Source of the DNA: Candidatus Proruminimicrobium quisquiliarum
Lineage (GTDB): Bacteria; Elusimicrobiota; Endomicrobiia; Endomicrobiales; Endomicrobiaceae
Direction: 5' to 3'
DNA length: 64,000 nt
Assembly: GCA_018433245.1 (NCBI GenBank)
Contig: JAHDRN010000005.1
Location: forward strand, 124,001 to 188,000
The notes under the pieces are model-generated. The model saw only the letters and a program-made list of their open reading frames with translations. It had not been told where the DNA came from and did not search any database. The stretch's first letter is position 1. Each line of letters starts with the position of its first letter. The translations under genes and the position numbers were made by a program. Below, one piece after another: positions 17,907 to 27,933 of the stretch.

Positions 17907-18761
17907 ATGAATTTTCAGGAAATTATTATGAAGCTCCATAAGTTTTGGGCGAAAGAAGGATGTTTGATTTGGCAGCCTTACGATTTGGAAAAGGGAGCAG
18001 GGACATTTAATCCGGCCACATTTTTAAAATGTCTGGGATCAAAACCGTGGAATGTCGCTTACGTTGAACCGTCAAGAAGACCGACGGATGGAAGATACGG
18101 CGAAAATCCGAACAGACTTCAGCATTATTACCAGTTTCAGGTTATCATGAAACCTGCGCCAGCAAATATACAGCAGATGTATTTAAAAAGTCTTGAAGCA
18201 ATAGGACTTGATCCGAAAGAACACGATATAAGATTTGTGGAAGACGACTGGGAATCTCCCACATTAGGCGCATGGGGGCTGGGCTGGGAAGTATGGATAG
18301 ACGGAATGGAAGCGACTCAATTCACTTACTTCCAGCAAATCGGAGGCATTGAACTTAATCCGATATCAGTTGAAATAACTTACGGTCTTGAAAGGCTGGC
18401 TATGTATTCGCAAAAAAAAGACAACGTATACGATTTAATGTGGACCGACGAGGTAACTTACGGCGACGTTCATCTTGAAGATGAAAAACAATGGTCAAAA
18501 TATAATTTTGAAATCGCAAATACCGAAATGCTTTTGAAACATTTTAACGACTGGGAAGCGGAAGCAAAAAAACTTGTAGGTTTAAATTTAGTCTTACCGG
18601 CTTACGACGCAGTCATGAAATGCTCGCATTTATTCAATATGCTTGACGCAAGAAGCGCAATATCGGTTTCTGAAAGAGTAAATTATGTTTTAAGGGTAAG
18701 GACTCTTGCGAAAATGGTGGCTGAGGGGTATATGAAATTTCTCGGCGAAGATAAAAAATAA
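17907..18761 (+). CDS. glyQ: Glycyl-tRNA synthetase alpha chain
   Basis: 284 residues, standard for the alpha subunit of the bacterial alpha2beta2 enzyme; it holds the class II catalytic core. The family blocks [68 protein letters not shown] and [12 protein letters not shown] are intact. A GGGG ribosome-binding site precedes ATG 17907. glyS follows 25 bp later. Confidence 0.98.
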   Translation: MNFQEIIMKLHKFWAKEGCLIWQPYDLEKGAGTFNPATFLKCLGSKPWNVAYVEPSRRPTDGRYGENPNRLQHYYQFQVIMKPAPANIQQMYLKSLEAIGLDPKEHDIRFVEDDWESPTLGAWGLGWEVWIDGMEATQFTYFQQIGGIELNPISVEITYGLERLAMYSQKKDNVYDLMWTDEVTYGDVHLEDEKQWSKYNFEIANTEMLLKHFNDWEAEAKKLVGLNLVLPAYDAVMKCSHLFNMLDARSAISVSERVNYVLRVRTLAKMVAEGYMKFLGEDKK

Positions 18762-18786
18762 ATATTTAATATAAGGATAAAAAAAA

Positions 18787-20895
18787 ATGGCAAAAAACGC
18801 ATTACTTGAAATAGGAACCGAAGAAATACCAGCGTCATATATTGCGCCGGCTCTTGAACAAATGAAAAAAAACGCGGCTGAAATGCTAAATGCCGTCGGG
18901 TTAAAATTTGACGCAATAACTACATACTCAACTCCGAGAAGACTGATTCTGATAATAAATAACGTTGATGAAAAAAGCGAAGACAAAAATCAGGAATTTA
19001 ACGGCCCGTCGGTTAAAGCCGGAAAAGACGCAAACGGCAATTGGACACAGGCTGTTTTGGGTTTTTCAAAAAAACATAATATAAATCCGGAACAACTTCA
19101 AATTAAAGAAACTGAAAAAGGACAGTATTACTGCCACGTGCAAAAAATAAAAGGAATTAAAGCAGAAAAAGCCTTATCGGATATTTTTCAGGAAATAATA
19201 AAAAAAATATATTTCCCAAAAACTATGGTTTGGGAAAGTTCGCTTATGAAATTTGCAAGACCCGTCAGGACTATAGTCGCGATGTACGGCGGCAAGGTAA
19301 TTAAATTTTCAATGGCAAACGGCGCTCTTTCATCGTCAAATAAAACAATAGGCCTTCATACTCTTACGGCAAAACCTATAGCAATTGACGACGCTGACAA
19401 TTATAAGAATATTCTAAAAAACAACTGTGTGCTTGCAGACCAGACTGAAAGAAAAGAAAGAATAATAAATTCAATAAACGACGCCGTAAACACAATATCC
19501 TGCAAAGCGATTCTTGACCAAGACCTTATTGACGAAGTAAACCAGCTTGTTGAATATCCTACGGCGGTTCTGTGCAAATTCGACGAAAAATATCTGAAAC
19601 TTCCGGAAGAAGTTCTTATTACCTGCATGAAGAAAAAACAAAAATGTTTTGCGGTAAAAGATGAAAAAGGCAGACTTACAAACTATTTTATCGGTATAAG
19701 AAACGGCAATTCCGAACATCTCGACATCGTAAGAGAAGGATACCAAAAAGTCGTAATCGCAAGGCTTGCGGATTCTGAATTCTTTTATGCCAACGATTTG
19801 AAAAAAACGACTGAAAGTTCGCTTGAAAGGCTGAAAGGGCTTGTGTTCCAAAAAGAAATCGGAACCGTATATGAAAAACTTTCAAGAATAAAAGCTCTGG
19901 CTCAATTTATATCGGCAAAAAATAATCTGCCGTGCGATACAAATAAGATAAATAAAATCGTTGATTTGTCAAAAACCGATTTGGTCAGCGAAATGGTTTT
20001 CGAATATCCCGAATTGCAGGGAATAATGGGAAGGATTTACGCGGCGGCATCAGGACAGCCGGATGAGATTGCGCAAGCAATAGAACAGCATTACTGGCCT
20101 TTGAGCGCTTCCGGAAAATTACCGGAAACAATTCAGTCGGCAGTCATATCTCTGGCTGATAAAATTGATACCTTATCGGCTGATTTTGCCATAGGACTTG
20201 AACCTTCAGGTTCTGCCGATCCTTACGGACTCAGAAGAATGGCTATCGGTATTATCAGAATGATTGTTGAATATATTCCAAATGCAAATATTGAAAAAAT
20301 AATAGACGAATCTTTAAACAATTTACCTGAAAAAATAAAGCAACTTGAAACTTTTAAAAATGCGAAGGAAAGACTGATTAAATTTTTCTGGAACAGAATA
20401 GAAAACATTTATGAAAATGACGGATATAAGTTTGATGAAGTAAAAGCAGTTATTTTGCCGGCCCAGAAAAACGGTTTTAACGGCATAGGCGACATAAAAA
20501 TTAAATTGTCGTTCCTTCAGCAGGCCAGAAAACAAACTTCTTTTGAACAGATTATTACCATATTTAAAAGAGCAAATAATATTATTCAGCAGGCAAAAAA
20601 ACAAAATTTACAAATATCCGAAAATATCAATCAACAACTCTTAAAAGAAGAAGCCGAACAAAAACTTTATGAACAATATATTCTCACAGACAAACAACTA
20701 AAAGAATTATTGCAAAATAAAAATTATTTACAGGCTTTAAACACATTAAATGATATAAAACCGTGTCTTGATAATTTTTTTGAGAAAGTTATGGTTATGT
20801 GCGATGATAATGAAATAAAAATAAACAGAATCTCTTTAATAGCGGGTATTCTCAAAAGATTTAACTCTTTCGTTGATTTATCCGTATTGCAGTAA
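18787..20895 (+). CDS. glyS: Glycyl-tRNA synthetase beta chain
   Basis: 702 residues, the expected length for the tRNA-binding beta subunit. LLEIGTEEIPASYIAPAL at the N-terminus, TPRRLIL, GPSVKAGKDANGNWTQAVLGF, ARPVRTIVAMYGG, the HD-like centre around YPELQGIMGRIYA, and the C-terminal anticodon-binding (DALR-like) helices are visible. AAGGA precedes the ATG. It works with the glyQ product immediately upstream. Confidence 0.97.
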   Translation: MAKNALLEIGTEEIPASYIAPALEQMKKNAAEMLNAVGLKFDAITTYSTPRRLILIINNVDEKSEDKNQEFNGPSVKAGKDANGNWTQAVLGFSKKHNINPEQLQIKETEKGQYYCHVQKIKGIKAEKALSDIFQEIIKKIYFPKTMVWESSLMKFARPVRTIVAMYGGKVIKFSMANGALSSSNKTIGLHTLTAKPIAIDDADNYKNILKNNCVLADQTERKERIINSINDAVNTISCKAILDQDLIDEVNQLVEYPTAVLCKFDEKYLKLPEEVLITCMKKKQKCFAVKDEKGRLTNYFIGIRNGNSEHLDIVREGYQKVVIARLADSEFFYANDLKKTTESSLERLKGLVFQKEIGTVYEKLSRIKALAQFISAKNNLPCDTNKINKIVDLSKTDLVSEMVFEYPELQGIMGRIYAAASGQPDEIAQAIEQHYWPLSASGKLPETIQSAVISLADKIDTLSADFAIGLEPSGSADPYGLRRMAIGIIRMIVEYIPNANIEKIIDESLNNLPEKIKQLETFKNAKERLIKFFWNRIENIYENDGYKFDEVKAVILPAQKNGFNGIGDIKIKLSFLQQARKQTSFEQIITIFKRANNIIQQAKKQNLQISENINQQLLKEEAEQKLYEQYILTDKQLKELLQNKNYLQALNTLNDIKPCLDNFFEKVMVMCDDNEIKINRISLIAGILKRFNSFVDLSVLQ

Positions 20896-20913
20896 ATTTT
20901 CCAAACTATTATT

Positions 20914-22689
20914 ATGGGAAAAATTAAGAATTTTTTAAATACTAATCTGGCTTTTTTAATAGTTTTAACGGTTGTTGTATTTGCGATTTACGGTAAAAGC
21001 ATAAATTACGAATTAACAAAATATGATGACAGCGTATTAATAACAAAAACCATCAATTTTATCGCCGAAACTGCAAATATCCCTAAATTATTTACAACTT
21101 CCTGTTATTATTCAAATAATTATACATACTATCGTCCGATTTTAACTCTTTCTTTCGCAATAGAAGCAATCATGTTCGGCAACAATACAAAAGTTTATCA
21201 TCTATCAAATATAATATTATTTATTATAAGTATTTATTTAATGTATGTTTTCTTGTCAAGATTAAAGCAAAATCCAATTATTTTAAAGTTTATTTGTCTG
21301 CTCATTGCCGTTCATCCTATGTTTTCATCCTGTATTGCATGGATACCCGCAAGAAATGATACCCTGCTGATTATATTTTCATGTCTCTCATTTTTAAATT
21401 TGTTTAACTATTTAAAAAATAACTCAAATATAAGTTTATTTTTATTTTCAATATATTTCGGGCTTGCTTTATTTACAAAAGAAACTTCACTGATATTAAT
21501 CCCTATGTATGTATTTTTTATATATGTTTTTAAATTCAAAATAACAAAAAAACAAATACTCAAAACAATTACGATTTTATTTTCTATTTTAATTTTTTAT
21601 TTTTATTTAAGAAGCATTTCAGTACACCATATCAATATAAATATTGTTGAATGGTATAAATATGCTCCGAAAATATTAACGTCCGTAATGATATATATCT
21701 ATAATTTTTTAATACCTGCTTATATTCCGGTAATGATCTATAAACTCAACACCATCTTACCGATATTGATTATAAATATATCATTTTTATTATTTTTGTT
21801 TTTTTGTATTTATAAAAAAATTATAGATATTTCTACTATACTATCGGGTTTTGTTTGGTTGATTTTATGGTTATTTCCGACATTTTTAATACCTGATTAC
21901 ATATTATTATTTCATAGATTTTTACTGCCTGTAATAGGGCTTATTCTTATATTGTGTAAAATCACAAACAATATAATATTGGAGTATCCGGTATCAAAAA
22001 AATATCTTATTATAATATTTCTCATATTATTCGGCTCATATTCCTATGCTTCCTATATACAGTCCGATAAATATAAAAATTCTTTTATTTTTTGGGCTCA
22101 CGCATATTCTGATGCGTCTGATTATCATGTCGCCTGCCACGGATTTTCACAAAGATATTTAGAAATCGGAGATTATGAAAAATCTAAAAAATATTTATTA
22201 TTAGCCGAAAACTTCTCCCCGAACAGATATTTGTTGGATATTGCAGCCGTTTTGTTGTACGAAAAAAAATTTGAAGATGCCGAAAAATTGCTGTTTAAAT
22301 CTGCAGAATTGGTTCCTGCCACAAGAGATCTTGTTTACGGTAATTTAAGCAAATTATATATACATAAAAATGACGTAAAAAAAGCCCTTTACTATGCGCA
22401 AGCCGGATATAATTTAAACAAAAACGATATTGAGTTTGCGGAATTATTAATTACGGCATACAGATTAAACAATGAATTTGAAAAAGCTCTCAATATTTGT
22501 TTTGAGTTATTGAAGCACGACAAGACAAACGCTAAATATTATTATACCATAGGCGTATTATACGAAGCCCTTGCCGATTATAAAAATGCCTTAAAGTATA
22601 TTAGCGAAGGATTAAAATTTGCCCCTGAAAATATTAACCTTCTTGAAAAAGTGAAATATCTTAAAAATATACAAAAAAATTATGTTTAA
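20914..22689 (+). CDS. GT-C/TMTC-like membrane glycosyltransferase with C-terminal TPRs (pair A, copy 1)
   Basis: 591 residues. About ten to twelve membrane spans to residue 385, then a soluble TPR region (about 400-590). The first periplasmic loop has an acidic pair (TKYDDSVLIT), the usual catalytic site of GT-C enzymes. It is followed by YYRPILTLSFAIE, AVHPMFSSCIAWIPARND and LFTKETSLILIP. This order matches TMTC/PMT-like proteins, which transfer sugars from a polyprenyl-phosphate donor to protein. There is no clear Shine-Dalgarno. The gene is strikingly AT-rich with many ATA and TTA codons compared with glyS before it. The next gene is a close paralog. Protein O-glycosylation is inferred, not shown. 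Confidence 0.75.
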   Translation: MGKIKNFLNTNLAFLIVLTVVVFAIYGKSINYELTKYDDSVLITKTINFIAETANIPKLFTTSCYYSNNYTYYRPILTLSFAIEAIMFGNNTKVYHLSNIILFIISIYLMYVFLSRLKQNPIILKFICLLIAVHPMFSSCIAWIPARNDTLLIIFSCLSFLNLFNYLKNNSNISLFLFSIYFGLALFTKETSLILIPMYVFFIYVFKFKITKKQILKTITILFSILIFYFYLRSISVHHININIVEWYKYAPKILTSVMIYIYNFLIPAYIPVMIYKLNTILPILIINISFLLFLFFCIYKKIIDISTILSGFVWLILWLFPTFLIPDYILLFHRFLLPVIGLILILCKITNNIILEYPVSKKYLIIIFLILFGSYSYASYIQSDKYKNSFIFWAHAYSDASDYHVACHGFSQRYLEIGDYEKSKKYLLLAENFSPNRYLLDIAAVLLYEKKFEDAEKLLFKSAELVPATRDLVYGNLSKLYIHKNDVKKALYYAQAGYNLNKNDIEFAELLITAYRLNNEFEKALNICFELLKHDKTNAKYYYTIGVLYEALADYKNALKYISEGLKFAPENINLLEKVKYLKNIQKNYV

Positions 22690-22690
22690 T

Positions 22691-24466
22691 ATGAAAACTT
22701 TAAAAAATATTTTAGGAACCAATTTAGCTTTTTTTATAATCTTAACCGCCGTTGTTTTTATAATTTACGGCAAAACAATAAATTATGAATTGACCAAATA
22801 TGACGATGATTCATTGATTACAAGAAATATTTCATTCATTGCAAACCCTACTAATATCCCTGAATTATTTAAAACTTCATGTTTTTATAAGAAAAATTAT
22901 GCTTATTATAGACCGATTCTGACTCTTTCTTTTGCAATAGAAACAATATTATTCGGCAATAACTCCAAAATTTTTCATCTGTCAAATATAATATTATTTA
23001 TTTTAAGTATTTATCTAATGTATGTTTTTATATCGTGTTTAAACCAAAAATCAGTTATTTTAAAATATATTTGTATACTTATTGCAGTTCACCCGATTTT
23101 TTCATCGACGGTCGTTTGGATTCCGGCACGGAATGACACCCTGCTTCTTATATTCACATTCTTATCTTTTATAAATTTAGCACAATACATAAAATCCTAT
23201 ACTAATCTAAATTTATTCTTTTTTATTGTAACTTTTTTTATTGCTCTTTTAACTAAAGAAACTTCCTTAATTTTGTTGCCGACATATGTTGTTTTCATAT
23301 ACACTTTCAATCTGCAAATAAATAAAAATCAAATAATAAAATTAATTTTATGGATTCTGCCTGCCATTTTCTTTTATCTGTATTTAAGAAACATTTCAAT
23401 TTCAGGCAGCGGGATAAAGGATTTTGAACTTTCAAAATATACTTTAACAGCGTTAAAAGGAACAATGATTTATATATCTAATTTTTTAATACCTAATCAT
23501 ATCTCACTGATGATGTATAAATTCAATATTTGCGCAAAAACATTGCTTTTAAATATTTTGTTGCTTCTATTATTATTAATCAGTATTAATAAAAAAATTA
23601 TACATATTAAAGTTTTGTTGTTCGGTTTTTTTTGGTTCATTATATGGATTGCACCAACTTTTATACTAAATGATTATGTACTGCTTTTTCATAGATTATT
23701 AATACCCATCACCGGACTAGTTATTATATTTAATGAAATCATAAAAAATTTGATAACAAAATATACATTAATAAAAAAATATTTTTTGATTTTTTTTACC
23801 GTATTGTTTTGTGTTTATTCTTTTGCTTCATATATACAATCCGAAAAATATAAAAATGCGCCTGTATTCTGGTCTTATGCATATTCTGATGCTCCTGACT
23901 ATCACATAGCATGTCACGGATTAGGTCTAAGATTTATGGAAATAAATAATTATGAAAAAGCTTTAGATTTGATGTTTGCGGCCGAAAATTATTCGCCTAA
24001 TAGATATTTACTTGATATTGCCGCAGTCTTTTTATACCAGCAAAGATTTGATGAAGCTGAAAAAATTTTGCTTAAATCGGTAGAATTAAGTCCGGGAACA
24101 AGCGATTTGGCATACGGAAATCTCGCTAAATTATACGCATACAAAAAGGACTTTAAAAAAGCTATGGAATATGTTAACAAAACTTATGAATTGAATAAAT
24201 ACGATATTGAATTCACAAAACTTTTAATTACGATTTATACGATGAACGGTGAATTTAAAAAAGCTTTGGACATGTGTTTTTCCCTTTTGCAATATGACAA
24301 AAAAAATGCACAATATTATTATAAGATAGGTGAATTATACGAATTGATGAAAGATTACAAAAATGCTTTAAAATACGTTGAGGAAGGACTTAAACTTGCT
24401 CCCGAAAATATACAGCTTATTGAAAAAGCGAAATCTCTAAAAAAAATTGAAAATGATTCTGTTTAA
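22691..24466 (+). CDS. GT-C/TMTC-like membrane glycosyltransferase with C-terminal TPRs (pair A, copy 2)
   Basis: 591 residues if started at ATG 22691, exactly the length of its neighbour and aligned with it from residue 1. An in-frame ATG at 22682 is an alternative. The two proteins are closely similar along their whole length: TNLAF near the start, INYELTKYDD, YYRPILTLSFAIE, NIILFI, WIPARNDTLL, TKETSLIL, FASYIQSEKYKN, and the TPR tail with SPNRYLLDIAAVFLY. This points to a fairly recent tandem duplication. The GT-C acidic pair is kept (KYDDDSLIT), so both copies look active. The end overlaps the comEC-like gene by 14 bp. Confidence 0.75.
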   Translation: MKTLKNILGTNLAFFIILTAVVFIIYGKTINYELTKYDDDSLITRNISFIANPTNIPELFKTSCFYKKNYAYYRPILTLSFAIETILFGNNSKIFHLSNIILFILSIYLMYVFISCLNQKSVILKYICILIAVHPIFSSTVVWIPARNDTLLLIFTFLSFINLAQYIKSYTNLNLFFFIVTFFIALLTKETSLILLPTYVVFIYTFNLQINKNQIIKLILWILPAIFFYLYLRNISISGSGIKDFELSKYTLTALKGTMIYISNFLIPNHISLMMYKFNICAKTLLLNILLLLLLLISINKKIIHIKVLLFGFFWFIIWIAPTFILNDYVLLFHRLLIPITGLVIIFNEIIKNLITKYTLIKKYFLIFFTVLFCVYSFASYIQSEKYKNAPVFWSYAYSDAPDYHIACHGLGLRFMEINNYEKALDLMFAAENYSPNRYLLDIAAVFLYQQRFDEAEKILLKSVELSPGTSDLAYGNLAKLYAYKKDFKKAMEYVNKTYELNKYDIEFTKLLITIYTMNGEFKKALDMCFSLLQYDKKNAQYYYKIGELYELMKDYKNALKYVEEGLKLAPENIQLIEKAKSLKKIENDSV

Positions 24467-26081
24467 AAGACCCGTTATAACTATTTTTATTCTATATGCG
24501 CTAATTATAATATTCCTTGATTATTTCGGCCATTTTTCAGCCGTAAATAAAAGCAGCTTAATCGGATATACCGACAATATAAAAATTACATTGACAGGCA
24601 GAATAATAAACGAACCTGTTGTAAAAAATAACCGGCAGCAGTTTGTGTTGGAAACAACAAAATTAAACGACAGTCCGTTAAAAGAAAAAACTTTTGTTTA
24701 CGCCCCGCCGGCAAACGACTTAAAATACGGCGATGTTATAGAATTATACGGCAAACTGCAAATTCCGCCGTCTGCGGTTTTTCCGGGAAATTTTGATTAC
24801 GGCAAATATCTTAACAGACAAAACATTTACACGCTGTTTTTTGCATCTGATTTTGAATTTCTTGAAAAAAAACCGTCATTAATAAAATATCTTGCCTTAA
24901 AATCAAAAAATGACATTTCCGACAGATTCAAAAGATTTTTCAAACAGCCTTATGCCGCCGTTCTTGAAGCGATGATGATAGGAGAAAAATCATCCATAGA
25001 TAATGACACAAAAAATATTTTTATAAATACGGGATTAATACATATTCTTGTAGTAAGCGGCCTGAATGTCGGATTCTGCGTCGTAATATTTATATTTTTA
25101 TTCAAATTGTTTAATCTGAGGCTTAAATACGTCTATCTTCTTACAATACCGGCGATATTTTTTTATATGATTCTCACAGGTGCAAATCCGCCCGTAGTCA
25201 GAGCATCCGTAATGGCATTATGCATACTGATTTCTCTGATTATTGACAGAGAACCTCTTGTATACAACGCAATCGCGTTATCGGCTCTTATAATACTTAT
25301 TTTTAATCCTCAGGAATTGTTCACGGCAAGTTTTCAAATGTCGTTTGCGGCGACTCTTGGAATAATATATCTTTATCCTAAAATAAATTCGTCTTTGGGG
25401 CGAATTAAAAATAAATATTTAAGATGGTTATGGAATGTCGTAAGCGTAACTCTTGCCGCACAAATCGGTATTTTGCCCGTTCTTATGTTTTATTTCGGAA
25501 AACTTTCGCTGATATCTTTTTTGGCAAACATTTTGATAGTTCCGGCAGTAGGTTTTATAGTCGCGGTTTCTTTCATTTTTTATGCGGCTACTTTTATTTC
25601 ATCATGGATCGCGGTTTTATGCGCGGCTTTATTATCATTCGTCGTAAATATTATTCTTTCTGTAATAAGATTTATGGCGGATTTTAATTTTTCAATTATT
25701 TACGTAAAAATACCTTCGGTTACGGCCGTTATATTCTATTATTTTGCGCTGATAATAATGCTTGAATTCAGCCGCAGCAGAAAAATGCTTGCCGGGCTTT
25801 GCATTCTTATTGCGGCTGCTTCCGTATTATCTTTCCGCAATCCGGATTTTACGAAAACTTTTGAAACAAAAAAAAACATAACGACTCACATAAAACAAAA
25901 AAACGCCAATATCATAATTTTTAAACAGCTCAGGAAAGACAAGTATTATTTTTCAAATTTAAACCAATACCTGCACGGCAGAGGAATAGGTAAAATAGAC
26001 CAGTTCTGCACAAACAGCAAAGAAGACATAAGAACGAATATGACCGATATGGAAATAACCGAAGTGTTATACGCGGATTAA
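24453..26081 (+). CDS. comEC: ComEC/Rec2-family DNA-uptake channel, short form
   Basis: About 542 residues from ATG 24453; TTG 24447 is also in frame. ComEC forms the inner-membrane channel for single-stranded DNA in natural transformation. The N-terminal DUF4131/OB region (ITLTGRIINEP, YGKLQIPPSAVFPGNFDY) and the Competence membrane domain (HILVVSGLNVGF, LTGANPPVVRASVMA, SFQMSFAATLGIIYLYP) are clear. Longer homologues (700-800 residues) add a C-terminal metallo-beta-lactamase domain. Here only about 75 residues follow the last span and no HxHxDH motif is present. With pilT and pilD in the window, competence is plausible. Confidence 0.85.
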   Translation: MILFKRPVITIFILYALIIIFLDYFGHFSAVNKSSLIGYTDNIKITLTGRIINEPVVKNNRQQFVLETTKLNDSPLKEKTFVYAPPANDLKYGDVIELYGKLQIPPSAVFPGNFDYGKYLNRQNIYTLFFASDFEFLEKKPSLIKYLALKSKNDISDRFKRFFKQPYAAVLEAMMIGEKSSIDNDTKNIFINTGLIHILVVSGLNVGFCVVIFIFLFKLFNLRLKYVYLLTIPAIFFYMILTGANPPVVRASVMALCILISLIIDREPLVYNAIALSALIILIFNPQELFTASFQMSFAATLGIIYLYPKINSSLGRIKNKYLRWLWNVVSVTLAAQIGILPVLMFYFGKLSLISFLANILIVPAVGFIVAVSFIFYAATFISSWIAVLCAALLSFVVNIILSVIRFMADFNFSIIYVKIPSVTAVIFYYFALIIMLEFSRSRKMLAGLCILIAAASVLSFRNPDFTKTFETKKNITTHIKQKNANIIIFKQLRKDKYYFSNLNQYLHGRGIGKIDQFCTNSKEDIRTNMTDMEITEVLYAD

Positions 26082-26083
26082 TT

Positions 26084-27142
26084 TTATTTTTTAAAAACCT
26101 GCCGTAAAACAGCGTCTTTATCAATAAAATCTAAAGCCTTTTTAAAACTGTCTTCTTCCGATAAAATCGTGTAGTAATTTTCTTTTATAGACGGCGCCTG
26201 TTTTATCGCTTCAATAAATTCTTTTTTATCAAAACTTTCCGAAACAAAATTTATAAAACCGGTTTTAAGAAGAAAATCTTTTACAAGCTCGGCTTTATTA
26301 TTCTGCAAAAGAGAGCACAGATATGTCGCGACTCCGACCTGAAGCCCGTGCATTTTCGGGCATTTTGAAACATTATCAAGAGCATGCGAAATAAGATGTT
26401 CGCTGCCGCTTGCCGGTCTTGAATATCCCGCTATTTCCATCGCTATTCCGCTTAAAACAAGCGAATTTACAAGCCTGTACTGAAATTCGTTATCCTTAGG
26501 ATTATGAAGATTATCGCATGTAAGAATATCAAGAGAATTGTTTGAAATCAAAGCCGCAAAATCGCTGTAATCATCTTTCTTTTTCAAAAAAGCCTGTTTC
26601 CAGTCCCAAAGAGCCGTAATTTTTGAAATGATGTCTCCCACGCCTGAATATAAAGTCATCTCCGGAGCCTTGCTGATTATATCAAGATCTGCTACTATTC
26701 CGTACGGCATAGTTGATTTTACGCTTTTTCGTTTGCCTGAAACCAAAAGAGAAGCGTTCGGACTGCAAAAACCGTCGTTTGAAACAGACGTAGGAACGCT
26801 TATAAAAGGAAGTTTTAAAACGTGCGCGCAGTATTTGCTGTAATCCAGAGCCTTTCCCCCTCCTATCCCCAAAAGAACATTTGTGTCCGAAGGTATTTTA
26901 AAAGCGGTATGAATTATATTTTCTATTCCTATATCGTTTATCGTATCCTTGCATACAACCTGAATGTCAAAAAGCTCAAATCCCGAATAAAGATTATCGG
27001 CGACAAGCGATTCTATGCCGTCGCTGAAAAAAATTGCGACTTTCATATATTTTCTGTCAAAAAGGTATTTGCCTATTTTATGTATTTTCCCGTGCCCTAT
27101 TTTCAAAAGAGACGGAATATTGATAACTTTAGCCTGCGTCAT
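26084..27142 (-). CDS. Glycerol-1-phosphate dehydrogenase (EgsA/AraM family)
   Basis: 352 residues of the iron-containing-alcohol-dehydrogenase superfamily. The NAD(P) and DHAP region GIGGGKALDYSKY, then PFISVPTSVSNDGFCSP, and the metal-site segments GSEHLISHALD and HGLQVG match sn-glycerol-1-phosphate dehydrogenases rather than classic glycerol dehydrogenase. The reaction would be DHAP plus NAD(P)H to glycerol 1-phosphate, the archaeal stereoisomer, also made by some bacteria such as Bacillus AraM. SD GAGGAGG lies 4 nt before ATG. It overlaps the HAD phosphatase gene by 14 bp, so the two are translated together. No geranylgeranyl- or heptaprenylglyceryl-phosphate synthase is visible. Confidence 0.85.
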   Translation of the reverse strand: MTQAKVINIPSLLKIGHGKIHKIGKYLFDRKYMKVAIFFSDGIESLVADNLYSGFELFDIQVVCKDTINDIGIENIIHTAFKIPSDTNVLLGIGGGKALDYSKYCAHVLKLPFISVPTSVSNDGFCSPNASLLVSGKRKSVKSTMPYGIVADLDIISKAPEMTLYSGVGDIISKITALWDWKQAFLKKKDDYSDFAALISNNSLDILTCDNLHNPKDNEFQYRLVNSLVLSGIAMEIAGYSRPASGSEHLISHALDNVSKCPKMHGLQVGVATYLCSLLQNNKAELVKDFLLKTGFINFVSESFDKKEFIEAIKQAPSIKENYYTILSEEDSFKKALDFIDKDAVLRQVFKK

Positions 27143-27797
27143 AAAACCTCCTCAAATAATTCAATATATCTTTAAAATTTTCAAATTTTTCAGTTTTTAT
27201 ATTTTCTTTTCTGCACATATCAAGAAGAATGCTTTTTGCAAATACGGTTTTTGCTTTTTTTGAAGGAAGAAGATCAGGTCTTCCGTCGCCCGCATAAACC
27301 GTAAAATAACCTTCTTTATTTAATTTTTCAACCAAAGCCTCTTTTGATATTCCGGTATTTTCGTCGTAAAACGGATCGTTTTTATCCGGAGATATAAGGC
27401 GCAGGCCTTTTTCGGGCGAATATACTGCGTCGTTTGAAACAAGTTTGATTCCGTATTTTTTTATTTCGCCGCCTATTTTTTTCTCAATATAATATTTTGT
27501 GCCGGCGCTGCATATATATACCGGTATCTTATGTTTTGCGCAAAAATCCATAACATCGTAAAAATGCTTATCAATATGTATTGTGTCAATAAATTTATCC
27601 AGTTCATCCTGAGACAGACGTATCTGCGAAAAAATACCGGTAAGCGCGTCAATATGCGTTATTTTGCCTGAAACATAATCATGCCAGGGTTTAAGAGCTT
27701 CGGGCGATAAAAGTTTGTCTACCGCCATATTAAAAAAATCTTCTTTTGTTATAGTGCCGTCAAAGTCGCTTATTAAAGCAATTTTTTTATCAGTCAT
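27129..27797 (-). CDS. HAD-superfamily phosphatase, MtnX/phosphoserine-phosphatase-like
   Basis: 222 residues from ATG 27797. Longer starts up to 27851 are excluded because a good promoter lies over them. HAD motifs: SDFDGTIT (nucleophile Asp), CSAGTKYYI (motif II), a lysine region, and YAGDGRPDLLPS (metal-binding acidic motif). The cap type resembles MtnX and other HAD-IB phosphatases, which act on small phosphorylated metabolites. It is translationally linked to the glycerol-1-phosphate dehydrogenase gene, so the substrate may be a glycerol or polyol phosphate. That is inference; a methionine-salvage role has no support from the context. Confidence 0.82.
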   Translation of the reverse strand: MTDKKIALISDFDGTITKEDFFNMAVDKLLSPEALKPWHDYVSGKITHIDALTGIFSQIRLSQDELDKFIDTIHIDKHFYDVMDFCAKHKIPVYICSAGTKYYIEKKIGGEIKKYGIKLVSNDAVYSPEKGLRLISPDKNDPFYDENTGISKEALVEKLNKEGYFTVYAGDGRPDLLPSKKAKTVFAKSILLDMCRKENIKTEKFENFKDILNYLRRFYDAG

Positions 27798-27822
27798 TTT
27801 AGTACCCGTTTTTTTACCTTTA

Positions 27823-27851
27823 ATGTTATTGAAAAATAACCCGATTGTCAA
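27823..27851 (-). promoter_or_regulatory. Sigma70-type promoter for the HAD/G1P-dehydrogenase operon
   Basis: Minus-strand TTGACA (27846-27851), 17-nt spacer, TAACAT (27823-27828). The predicted transcript starts near 27816, about 19 nt before ATG 27797, which fixes that ATG as the start. Confidence 0.55.
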
Positions 27852-27933
27852 ACGGGCGGAAAATCATTTCTCTTGTCAAACTTAAATATAAATGTTTTAA
27901 TATACGAAATTTATTATTTTTACGGAGAATTCT

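Noticed and set aside
27798-27851. ATG 27851 as start of the HAD phosphatase
   Set aside because: The -35 and -10 of a consensus promoter lie inside this stretch, and the HAD fold begins a few residues after ATG 27797.
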